From: Caldilineaceae bacterium
GTDB lineage: Bacteria; Chloroflexota; Anaerolineae; Caldilineales; Caldilineaceae
Length of the DNA stretch: 62,857 bases
Direction: 5' to 3'
NCBI GenBank assembly: GCA_019637645.1
Contig: JAHBVH010000052.1
Location: 1 to 62,857 of the forward strand
Shown here: piece after piece, positions 43,272 to 50,925 of the stretch
Layout of the letters: each line of letters begins with the position of its first letter
Position numbering within the stretch: position 1 is the stretch's first letter
Made by a program: the position numbers and the translations under genes
The notes under the pieces: model-generated
The model's database searches: none
Told to the model about the DNA's origin: nothing
What the model saw: the letters and a program-made list of their open reading frames with translations, nothing else

Positions 43272-45602
43272 TTAGGGCTGCTTGACTAGAGGTAAAAAGA
43301 GCCGTTCGGGCGTCCGGGTGATTTCAGCCGATGGCAGGGCCGTGGGGGCTAAGGTTGGCGTATGCGTGGCAACCAAAGTCGGCGTGCCTGTGGGACTTGG
43401 GGTAGAGATCATCGTTGGTGTCGTTGTCGGTGTATTCGTTGTCGGTGTATTCGTTGTCGGTGTATTCGTTGTCGGTGTATTTGTTGGCGTAGCTAAATTG
43501 GCGTTGCCAGCTTGGAAGCGCAGTAGGGTGATGGAATTCGCGGCAAAGGTATAGGCTAATGGGTTTCCATTGAGCGTAAGCGGCAGGGCTGGCGCGTCGC
43601 TGAGATCATCGGCGGGGTTGCTGACGCCGTTATATTGAACGCTTTGGTCACTTAACGCCGCCGCGCTGATCTGATCGATCGTGCCGCCGAGAATCGACCG
43701 TCTGCCGGTTTGACTGTCAAGCACAATATCAGCCGTGATAGCCTGACCACTCTTGTTGATCGCCAGCAGGGTAAAGGTATTGTCGTCTACGCGCCCGCCA
43801 TAGAGGCTGAGTTGCGTGGCGGCATCATAGGGGGATGTGATGGGGAGTAGGTGGCTACCCATCCGCGCCCAAAGCGAGAAGACATAATATTGAGGACTAC
43901 GATAGTAGTCGTTGTCCTCGTGTAGTAGCCCATACTCGGTGCCATTGCTAGGACGCCCATTCGCTAATGCCCACTGATTGGCGATCCCCACCCCTTGTTG
44001 GATCATCTGACCAATGGTATCGGCGATATAAAAGGCATTTACGACGCGGGTCATGAGCTGTTCTGTGTCCTGATCCTGGCCCGAGAAAAGATTGTACTCG
44101 GTCACCCCAATCGGCACGGCGCGGCCACCGGCTTGGCTGGTAAAGGCGCTGCGCACGTTTTGGATGGTCGTGGGCCAGCGACTTTGGGGTTGGGCCAAGG
44201 CTTCGGCGTAGCTGGCAGGCGGGTTGAAGTAACCATATTCGTGAATGTCATAGAAATCCATGGTTGCCCCTGCCGCGGCAATCACTTCATTGCCCCAATT
44301 ATTGTAGTCATTCGAGGGTGTCACACCCACCGCCCCAACCTGAATGGCAGGATCGACGGCGCGCATGGCCGTGCGAAAGGCGGTATAACCGGCATAGCCA
44401 CGCGCCCCGTTGACATACTCGGTGCCGTCACAACTCCAGACATCTTCCCAGCCCCAAGCGAGACACTGTTCTCCACCGCTGGCTGGCGTGCCGCCATAGA
44501 TCTCATTGCCAACGCTCCAAAGTTTGATCCCCAATGGTTGCGGATTACCGTGGTCGCTGCGGAGTTGGGCCCAATGACCAGCCGTTTGCCAGTCAAAGCC
44601 CTGGCTGTCCACCCCGATGACGGTTGCATCGTCCGGCGTTGCGTTGAAAAAGGCGACGACCGCGGCGGCTTCCTGGGGTGTGCCATTGTTGCTGACCACC
44701 CACATGCTCTCTTTGCCCGTGGCCTTGATAAAATTCAGAAAGTCGGTAGGTTTGGCAACCCAACTCGCCCAGCCATCGCCACAAGGGAGGGCATTGGCTT
44801 GATCTTGGCCCAGTTCGCAGCTAAGCCAGCCATATTGATTGCTCCAACTGCCACCGGGCATGCGGATAACTGTCACGCCAGAAGCCGCCGTGCGGGCGCG
44901 GAAGGTTGCATTGCTAAAACGGGTTGGGTCGAGCCAAGTGGGTAGATTGGTACCCAAGACCCGCGGATCGATCACCAACGCATTGCCATCGGTTTGGAGA
45001 TGGATTGCCTGATCGTCACCAGGGGTGGCTGTGGGCGTGCTCGCACTATCGACGAGCCGCAGATCATCAATATAGAAGGTGGGCTGGGCTATGCCCATGC
45101 GATCTTGGAGGTTGATGCGCGCAATGGCCGTGGGATTTCCTAGTTCCGTGAGCGGGATATTGATCGATGACCAGACCCCGGCAGGCGCATCAATACTAAC
45201 AATCGTGCTATTCGCACCGCCATCGGTGGGCTGGGTAAAGAGCATAAGTTGGCGAGTGCCACTGCTGCCACCATGAATCCAGAAGGCAAGCGCCGTGTAT
45301 GAGTTGGTGGGAAGCGGGCTAGGCGCGCGCAAGGAAAGCCCAGCCCAGCCTTGGTTGTATTGAACGGCGATTGCGGCACTCCCGCTGTGGGTGGGTGAGG
45401 CATTCGCAAAATTGACCGTCGAATCCCAAGACCAGTTTTGCCAGTTGGCGGCCATGGAATCGGCATAGATGGGGAAATCGGCGGCTGGTGCCGCGGTTAA
45501 TGGTTGCAGTGTTTGGGTGCTTAGGCACAAAATAACAAAGATAAGACAACACGCGCCCGTGAGTAGTAAGTGTGCTGCGTGTCGGTTGGATCTAACTACC
45601 AT
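43272..45602 (-). CDS. Secreted glycoside hydrolase-like protein (GH51/clan A type) with CBM-like domain and Thr-Pro linker
   Basis: Probable extracellular polysaccharide-degrading enzyme of 776 residues; AAGGAG precedes ATG 45602. Signal peptide about 1-38. Residues 40-190 form a beta-sandwich of carbohydrate-binding style. The catalytic barrel (about 195-560) has acid/base E367 in WSVGNEIYGG and nucleophile E502 in IGVTEYNLF, the clan A arrangement, closest in style to alpha-L-arabinofuranosidases. A C-terminal beta domain follows, then a TNTPT repeat linker and the tail RLFLPLVKQP. The DNA encoding the linker contains four 15-bp repeats. Substrate is not proven. Confidence 0.82.
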   Translation of the reverse strand: MVVRSNRHAAHLLLTGACCLIFVILCLSTQTLQPLTAAPAADFPIYADSMAANWQNWSWDSTVNFANASPTHSGSAAIAVQYNQGWAGLSLRAPSPLPTNSYTALAFWIHGGSSGTRQLMLFTQPTDGGANSTIVSIDAPAGVWSSINIPLTELGNPTAIARINLQDRMGIAQPTFYIDDLRLVDSASTPTATPGDDQAIHLQTDGNALVIDPRVLGTNLPTWLDPTRFSNATFRARTAASGVTVIRMPGGSWSNQYGWLSCELGQDQANALPCGDGWASWVAKPTDFLNFIKATGKESMWVVSNNGTPQEAAAVVAFFNATPDDATVIGVDSQGFDWQTAGHWAQLRSDHGNPQPLGIKLWSVGNEIYGGTPASGGEQCLAWGWEDVWSCDGTEYVNGARGYAGYTAFRTAMRAVDPAIQVGAVGVTPSNDYNNWGNEVIAAAGATMDFYDIHEYGYFNPPASYAEALAQPQSRWPTTIQNVRSAFTSQAGGRAVPIGVTEYNLFSGQDQDTEQLMTRVVNAFYIADTIGQMIQQGVGIANQWALANGRPSNGTEYGLLHEDNDYYRSPQYYVFSLWARMGSHLLPITSPYDAATQLSLYGGRVDDNTFTLLAINKSGQAITADIVLDSQTGRRSILGGTIDQISAAALSDQSVQYNGVSNPADDLSDAPALPLTLNGNPLAYTFAANSITLLRFQAGNANLATPTNTPTTNTPTTNTPTTNTPTTTPTMISTPSPTGTPTLVATHTPTLAPTALPSAEITRTPERLFLPLVKQP
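43426..43485 (-). repeat. 15-bp tandem repeats encoding a TNTPT linker
   Basis: Four consecutive 15-bp units of GTCGGTGTATTCGTT, the last with one change, in-frame within the glycoside-hydrolase-like gene. A count change would lengthen or shorten the linker without breaking the frame. Confidence 0.9.
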
Positions 45603-45672
45603 ATAAAAAGCTCCTTATCCACTGTTTGCTTCACAAACATGGCAACCATAACTGCGGCAATCCAGATCAGGA

Positions 45673-45757
45673 TAGAAGTTATGCGATTGAGCGATGTGAG
45701 CAGAGATCTGCCAGGTTTTCAAAACCTGGCAGATCCTGTCAAAATGCGTAACGTCTA
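45673..45757. repeat. GTTACGCA-family palindromic element
   Basis: Outer ends TAGAAGTTATGCG (45673-45685) and TGCGTAACGTCTA (45745-45757) pair with three mismatches. Inner stem GATCTGCCAGGTTTT (45705-45719) and its complement (45721-45735) is perfect with a one-base centre. It lies in the 352-base gap 45603-45954 upstream of the glycoside-hydrolase-like gene; nothing else is evident there. Confidence 0.75.
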
Positions 45758-45954
45758 TCAGTACGATAGTCTAAATCGCTATTATGCCGACTTTTATGAT
45801 CATTCTTGCTGTCACTATCTTTGCAGTTCCAGAAAAGACAAATGGAAAAGTGTAGCTACGGCTGAGCTGATAATCCCCTTTCGTACTCCGTGTGAAGTCC
45901 TTTGACCTGCCTCTAGGTTGCATCCAACCCGCTAAAAAGGTTCTTACAACTTGG

Positions 45955-46737
45955 CTACTCGGTGGCGGGCCAGATGCGCGCGCGCACGGTTTGGGCCCAT
46001 TGATCGACTGCCGCAGCCTCGGCGGCGTTCATGGTCGCTTCCCCCTGACCATCAAGGTAGTTGCGTTCGACGTAGAGGGGCTCGTATTGATAGAGCCATT
46101 GGTCAAATTGGGCCATTTCGGCGTCGGTTAACCAATCTCCTTGGTGCTCGATCACCTCGCCCCCCTCACAATTGACGGTCTCGGCGTAGCCATAGCCATA
46201 GGTCAAGACGGTTAGATGTTCACAGACGCTATCATCGCCTGGCACGGGGCCGAAAAACCAACTGAGGGCGGTACGCCCGGTGGCGCTGCTCTGGCTGCCT
46301 GCCAGCTCGGCCTGCGTCGCGCGTGCCCAAGTCAAGATGGCTCGTTGCCAAGCTTCCCCTTGAACTGTACCCCGGCCTGTAAAGGTGAGCGTCTCGGTGG
46401 GCGTCTCATAGACAAAAGAGGCAAAACGATTTTGTATGTCGTCCCAATCCAAGGCAAACCGCTTGCCTAACGCCAGCAATCGGCTTTTGCCGTCACAGTC
46501 GCCCAAGGTAACATTTTGGCTGCGATCGAGGCTCAAGGTTGTACATTGGGTGGCCGTGCTTGGGCCAACGGCATAGACTAAAGCGACCATACTTTTCCCT
46601 CCTGCAATCTCTTCGACATCGACCGGCATGGGAATGGCATGGCCATCGGTGGGGGCTTGAATACAGGCCACCAGGAGCCAACAACTGCACCAGAGGATCA
46701 TAAGCGCCAAGAACTTTGGCTTGATTTGAAGATTCAC
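45955..46737 (-). CDS. Lipoprotein of unknown function
   Basis: 260 residues from GTG 46737, chosen because AGGAG lies five bases upstream; the frame is open further upstream but lacks a ribosome site. N-terminus NLQIKPKFLALMILWCSCWLLVAC is a lipoprotein signal with the lipobox ending at Cys25 (cited by position). The rest is soluble, with two Cys pairs and Trp/Tyr-rich C-terminal part, and no catalytic signature. No family is recognised; a short hairpin (46758-46776) lies in its leader. Confidence 0.7.
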   Translation of the reverse strand: MNLQIKPKFLALMILWCSCWLLVACIQAPTDGHAIPMPVDVEEIAGGKSMVALVYAVGPSTATQCTTLSLDRSQNVTLGDCDGKSRLLALGKRFALDWDDIQNRFASFVYETPTETLTFTGRGTVQGEAWQRAILTWARATQAELAGSQSSATGRTALSWFFGPVPGDDSVCEHLTVLTYGYGYAETVNCEGGEVIEHQGDWLTDAEMAQFDQWLYQYEPLYVERNYLDGQGEATMNAAEAAAVDQWAQTVRARIWPATE

Positions 46738-46978
46738 AAGAACTCCTAAAACTCTCTGCAGCTTGAGGAAAGCTGCGTTCATCGATAGATAAGTGATAGA
46801 CAAGTTGTGGGCATTCCATCCCCCTGCACGATACCGGCCGGTCTCGTTGCGCTTAGGTAGGACGTTGGCAGGGGAAGGCATGTTCCCGGGTGTGGTAGAG
46901 GCTAGTGACTAGCGACTGGCTGGTGTAGATAGCTTCACCCCTCATCCCTCCCCCTTCCTCCTTCCTTTTCTCCCCTGT

Positions 46979-47008
46979 TTGACAGCGGCGCAAGATCCGT
47001 ATGATAAT
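46979..47008 (+). promoter_or_regulatory. Promoter of the dehydrogenase/dehydratase pair
   Basis: TTGACA (46979-46984), 18 bases, GATAAT (47003-47008). The -10 lies in GATCCGTATGATAATGG (46994-47010), which is repeated with two changes at 47019-47035, 25 bases on. The leader is about 150 bases. Region 46738-47166 holds no gene. Confidence 0.55.
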
Positions 47009-47166
47009 GGGAGCGTACGATCCGTAGGCTAATGGCGGTTCCCGCCACTGCCACCTAGCGGCTCAGAGCTCTCCCTTGCCTCGTCCTGAGGCTACTCCTG
47101 AGCACGATGGGTTGAATTCCCCCCGGGTTGTGCAGCAGCTTCATCGACTGAGATCGTTACAAAAAA

Positions 47167-48246
47167 ATGAAAGTTTGCTCTCCTATGACTCTATCGCGTC
47201 CACAAATTCTCGTGGCCTGTAATGAGAATGTTCGTAATGGCTATCTTTCGCCCACCGAGATCCAGCGTTTGGAAACCTTTGCGGATTGGCGTTGGTTTCC
47301 GTGTGCCGGTGGGGGAATCTACGACACCAATCAAAACCCAGAAGCAGCAGCGCAACTCCGCGCCGAGTTGGCAGGCGTTGATGGCCTGATTGTTTGCCAT
47401 GGCGCGCCAACGGTGACCGCCGAAGTCTTAGCCGAGGCCGACAAGCTGCGCATTATTGGCGAATTGGAAGGCGATCGGTTTGCCAGTCGGCTCGACCTAG
47501 ATGCGATCTGGGCGCGGGGGATTCGGACCGTGGATACGACGAATGCCTCTTCCTATCCGGTGGCCGAGTGGGCTTTGGGCCTGATCCTCGTCTCCATGCG
47601 CAATGCTGGCGCTCAGTTCCGGCAGCTGATTGGTGGCGAAGGGGGAAAACAGCGCAGCAGTTTAGAGGTTTCCCCTGGCGCGTTGACGGGCAAACGGGTG
47701 GGGCTGATTGGTGGCGGCCATATGGGACGACGCCTGATCAAGCTGCTGCGTCCTTTTGACGTAGAGCTTTGGGTCTATGATCCCTATTTGCCACGCGAAC
47801 TAGCCGAGGCCCTGGGCTTTGTCCAGACCTCGCTCGACAATGTCATGCGCCAGTGTGATGTGGTGGTCTGTCTTGCTCCCTTGACCCCACGCACACGCGG
47901 TATGATTGGCGCGCGTGAATTGGGGTTGCTGCGGCCCCGTTCGGTCTTGGTCAGCGTGTCGCGCGGGCCGATTATCGATGCGGATGCGCTCGTGGCGCGG
48001 GCTGCGCAAGGGGATATTTTTGTGGGGTTGGATGTCTTCGACCCCGAGCCCATCCCGCCGGGCCATGTGATCACACAGCTGCCCAATGTCTTTCTCAGTC
48101 CCCACATTGGCTGGTATTCGGGCGATCGCTATCCGCACTTCTTCCAACTCATGGTCGATGAGTTTGGCCGCTTCTTCCAAGGCCATGAAACTTGGTTTGA
48201 CCTAACGCCCCGCTCCCAAGCCAATCGCACCGGCGCATCTACCTAA
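47167..48246 (+). CDS. D-isomer-specific 2-hydroxyacid dehydrogenase
   Basis: NAD-dependent reductase of 2-oxo acids (or oxidase of D-2-hydroxy acids), 359 residues; ATG 47185 is an alternative start. Dinucleotide motif GLIGGGHMGRRL near 178-189. Catalytic Arg in VSVSRGPIID, Glu in DVFDPEPIPPG and His in LSPHIGW are all present. The N-terminal substrate domain is present but variable, as in family members acting on sugar acids (glyoxylate/hydroxypyruvate, 2-ketogluconate). It precedes a mannonate dehydratase-like gene by 54 bases. Confidence 0.9.
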   Translation: MKVCSPMTLSRPQILVACNENVRNGYLSPTEIQRLETFADWRWFPCAGGGIYDTNQNPEAAAQLRAELAGVDGLIVCHGAPTVTAEVLAEADKLRIIGELEGDRFASRLDLDAIWARGIRTVDTTNASSYPVAEWALGLILVSMRNAGAQFRQLIGGEGGKQRSSLEVSPGALTGKRVGLIGGGHMGRRLIKLLRPFDVELWVYDPYLPRELAEALGFVQTSLDNVMRQCDVVVCLAPLTPRTRGMIGARELGLLRPRSVLVSVSRGPIIDADALVARAAQGDIFVGLDVFDPEPIPPGHVITQLPNVFLSPHIGWYSGDRYPHFFQLMVDEFGRFFQGHETWFDLTPRSQANRTGAST

Positions 48247-48300
48247 TTCCCAGAGGAAATTACCCACAAAGCGACGAGTTATCTGATAGAAAGAAGAACC

Positions 48301-49515
48301 ATGACTAAGATTACTGCAATTGAAACGATTCGTACACGCGTCAACGGCACCTGGCTTTTTGTCAAAGTGCATACGGATCAACCGGGGCTCTATGGTATTG
48401 GCTCGGCCAGCGATCACTATCGTGCCAAGACGGTACAAACCGCCATTGAAACCATCGCCCCGCTCCTCATTGGGCGTGATGCCAGCCGGATTGAAGATAT
48501 TTGGCAAGCGATCTATACCAGCGGTTACTGGCGCAACGACTCGGTGATCAACACCGTGCAGGCCGGGATCGACATGGCCCTGTGGGATATTAAGGGCAAA
48601 GAAGCCAAGATGCCGGTCTACCAACTGTTGGGCGGGGCCACCCGCAGCGCGGTGATGTGCTATGCCCATGCCGCCGGTGATGATCTGCCGGCGCTGATCG
48701 ATGACGTGCGTCGCTATATCGAAGAAGGCTATCATGTCATCCGCTGCCAAATGGGCCCCTATGGGGGTGGTGGTTTTATGGAGGGTGACAAAGCGGGCTT
48801 CCCCAAAAATCATTGGGCGCAGACGCGGGCCTTTGATGATGAAGCCTACCTGGAGAATATCCCCAAGATGTTCGAGGATCTGCGCAATGAATTTGGCTTT
48901 GGCCCCAAATTTACCCACGATGTCCATGAACATCTGCACCCGACCAATGCGGTGATGTTAGCCAAGCTGCTGGAACCCTATCGGCTCTTTTTCTTAGAGG
49001 ATCTTCTCTCGCCCGAGCAGGTCCAGTGGTATCGTCTGGTGCGCCAGCAGTGTACTACGCCACAAGCCATGGGCGAACTCTTTATCAACCCCCACGAGTG
49101 GGTGCCGTTGATCACCGAGCGCTTGATCGACTTTGTGCGGGTACGGGTCTCTAAGGGGGGGGGCATTACCAACTGTCGCAAGATCGCCCACCTTTGTGAG
49201 TGGTTCGGTGTACGCACGGCTTGGCAAGAAGGGGGCGACAACGATCCGGTCAACCAAATGGCGGCGGTCCATGTTGATCTCAGCATTTCCAGCTTTGGCA
49301 TCCAGGAAGAAAACCATTTCCGCCCCGAGGAATACGATCTCTTCCCCGGCCATGCCATCTTGGACGGTGGCTATCTCTATGCTAATGAAACGCCAGGGCT
49401 AGGCATTGATATTGACGAAGCCAAGGCCAAGGCGTTGCTCGATCCAGCGCGGGCCGCCAAATCGTTCTACATTGCCGAAGATCGCCGGGCCGATGGTTCG
49501 ATTGTACGCCCCTAG
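48301..49515 (+). CDS. Mannonate dehydratase (RspA/ManD)-like enolase-superfamily enzyme
   Basis: Likely dehydratase of a D-hexonate, giving 2-keto-3-deoxy sugar acid; 404 residues. Metal ligands are Asp in THDVHEHLHP, Glu in FFLEDLLSPE and Glu in MGELFINPHE. The DxHxxxxP motif carries the His used for catalysis in ManD, and GRDASRIEDIW and DMALWDIKGKE are capping-domain and barrel markers. Instead of the ManD-family HGP motif near residue 305, it reads AWQEGGDNDP, so specificity may differ from true mannonate dehydratase. Shares a transcript with the preceding dehydrogenase. Confidence 0.87.
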   Translation: MTKITAIETIRTRVNGTWLFVKVHTDQPGLYGIGSASDHYRAKTVQTAIETIAPLLIGRDASRIEDIWQAIYTSGYWRNDSVINTVQAGIDMALWDIKGKEAKMPVYQLLGGATRSAVMCYAHAAGDDLPALIDDVRRYIEEGYHVIRCQMGPYGGGGFMEGDKAGFPKNHWAQTRAFDDEAYLENIPKMFEDLRNEFGFGPKFTHDVHEHLHPTNAVMLAKLLEPYRLFFLEDLLSPEQVQWYRLVRQQCTTPQAMGELFINPHEWVPLITERLIDFVRVRVSKGGGITNCRKIAHLCEWFGVRTAWQEGGDNDPVNQMAAVHVDLSISSFGIQEENHFRPEEYDLFPGHAILDGGYLYANETPGLGIDIDEAKAKALLDPARAAKSFYIAEDRRADGSIVRP

Positions 49516-49592
49516 GGGCATGGTTAACGAAGCGCGGATAATCGATAACGGTTAATGCCGCTGGCTTGTGTCTCGCTCGCTCGGCTGGTTCC

Positions 49593-49632
49593 TGTGGCGA
49601 GTACGGTGTGATATCACACCGTACTCGCCACA
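49593..49632 (+). terminator. 40-bp perfect palindrome after the dehydratase gene
   Basis: Each arm is 20 bases, TGTGGCGAGTACGGTGTGAT and its complement, with no spacer. CTTTGTTTG follows. It is the only structure between the ManD-like stop and the M48 gene. Confidence 0.75.
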
Positions 49633-49755
49633 CTTTGTTTGACATGCCTAGATGGATATGTGCAATTGCTTGGGGAGAACATAGCTTTCTTGTCGGTTTA
49701 TTGGTAAAATCTGTGCTGTGGCAGTCGGTAAACTGATGGGTAAGGACGCGTCATT

Positions 49756-50712
49756 ATGCGACAAGATGTGGTTGCGAACCATGATTTTCGGAATTGGCTA
49801 CATACGGTATTGTTGTTGGGCAGCATGTTGCTTCTCCTGACTCTGCTGGGCTGGTTGGTGGCAGGGCAGACGGGCATTCTCTGGTCGATTATTCTGGGGG
49901 GCATTTTGGTGATCTTGGGGCAGCAAGTTTCGCCCCAGTTGGTGCTGCGGATGTACCAGGCGCGGCCATTGACCGCCGCCGAAGCCCCCGAACTCTACCG
50001 CATTGTCGAAGCGTTGGCGCAGCGGGCCGAGCTAGCATTCGTCCCGGTGGTCTACTATATTCCGAGCCGAATGCTCAATGCCTTTGCGGTGGGGACACGG
50101 CGTAATGCCGCGATTGGCTTAACCGATGGGATTTTACGGAGCCTCGATCTCCGGGAATTGACCGGCGTTTTGGCCCATGAGATGAGCCATATTCGCAATA
50201 ATGATATGCGATCCATGAACATTGCCGATGTGATCAGCCGGATCACCAATCTCTTTTCGACCTTTGGCAAATTCCTGTTGCTGCTCAATTTCCCCTTGAT
50301 TCTAATGGGCCGCGCCACGATCTCTTGGTGGGCGATTTTGCTCTTGATCTTCGCGCCCATGATCAGTGGCCTCCTGCAACTGGCCCTTTCCCGCACCCGC
50401 GAATTTGATGCCGACCTGGATGCGATTCAGTTGACGCACGACCCCGTTGGGTTGATGAATGCCTTGCAAAAGCTCGAATATTATTCCACCAATATTTGGC
50501 AACAAGTCCTTTTCCCAGGCCGCGGCGTGCCAGATCCGTCGATCTTTCGTACCCATCCCCATACCAAAGATCGCATTGCACGGCTGCAAGAGCTCAATCC
50601 ACAACAATATCAGCCGGTGGCGCTACCTGCCCAATCACCCTTTGCTTTGCCCGGTAATTTCAATCAAGTGACCCGCCAGCCCAGTTGGCATACGATGCAT
50701 TTGTGGTACTAG
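49756..50712 (+). CDS. M48-family membrane zinc metalloprotease (HtpX-like)
   Basis: Membrane-quality-control protease, 318 residues. Two N-terminal membrane helices (about 14-56), then the zinc site HEMSH (141-145), with Glu216 in SRTREFDAD as the third ligand, and two further helices around 170-210. The catalytic domain faces the cytoplasm in HtpX. Upstream, TTGGTAAAAT (49701-49710) supplies an extended -10 but no clear -35. Length fits HtpX proteins. Confidence 0.9.
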   Translation: MRQDVVANHDFRNWLHTVLLLGSMLLLLTLLGWLVAGQTGILWSIILGGILVILGQQVSPQLVLRMYQARPLTAAEAPELYRIVEALAQRAELAFVPVVYYIPSRMLNAFAVGTRRNAAIGLTDGILRSLDLRELTGVLAHEMSHIRNNDMRSMNIADVISRITNLFSTFGKFLLLLNFPLILMGRATISWWAILLLIFAPMISGLLQLALSRTREFDADLDAIQLTHDPVGLMNALQKLEYYSTNIWQQVLFPGRGVPDPSIFRTHPHTKDRIARLQELNPQQYQPVALPAQSPFALPGNFNQVTRQPSWHTMHLWY

Positions 50713-50780
50713 CTGTATGCGCCTGGGGAAAAGTACGCACTCCCCAGGATTTTGCGGTTGATAAGGCGCTTGGTCTGGGT

Positions 50781-50822
50781 CAATAAAAATACGGGCACGC
50801 TAGCGTGCCCGTATTTTTATTG
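50781..50822. terminator. Bidirectional terminator, 42-bp perfect palindrome
   Basis: CAATAAAAATACGGGCACGC opens a 21-base arm that pairs perfectly with the next 21 bases. GC-rich centre plus A/T-rich flanks provide a T-run in both directions. Convergent genes end at 50712 and 50926. Confidence 0.9.
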
Positions 50823-50925
50823 CAGTTTTGCTGTGAGCGGGAGAACTCTACTAAACCCAAATCGACTTCAGCCTGCCATATCAGTCGATCCTAGTAATAG
50901 CGTAGGCTGAGTCTGACTGATCGGT

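Noticed and set aside
43995..44945. Long open frame (316 codons) on the plus strand opposite the glycoside-hydrolase-like gene
   Set aside because: It lies antisense within a gene with catalytic motifs and a signal peptide, has no ribosome site and shows no family signature.
45570..45905. Short open frame upstream of the glycoside-hydrolase-like gene
   Set aside because: It runs through the palindromic element and has no ribosome site or family signature.
48202..48939. Minus-strand open frame opposite the ManD-like gene
   Set aside because: Overlaps a gene with clear motifs; composition is typical of a shadow frame.
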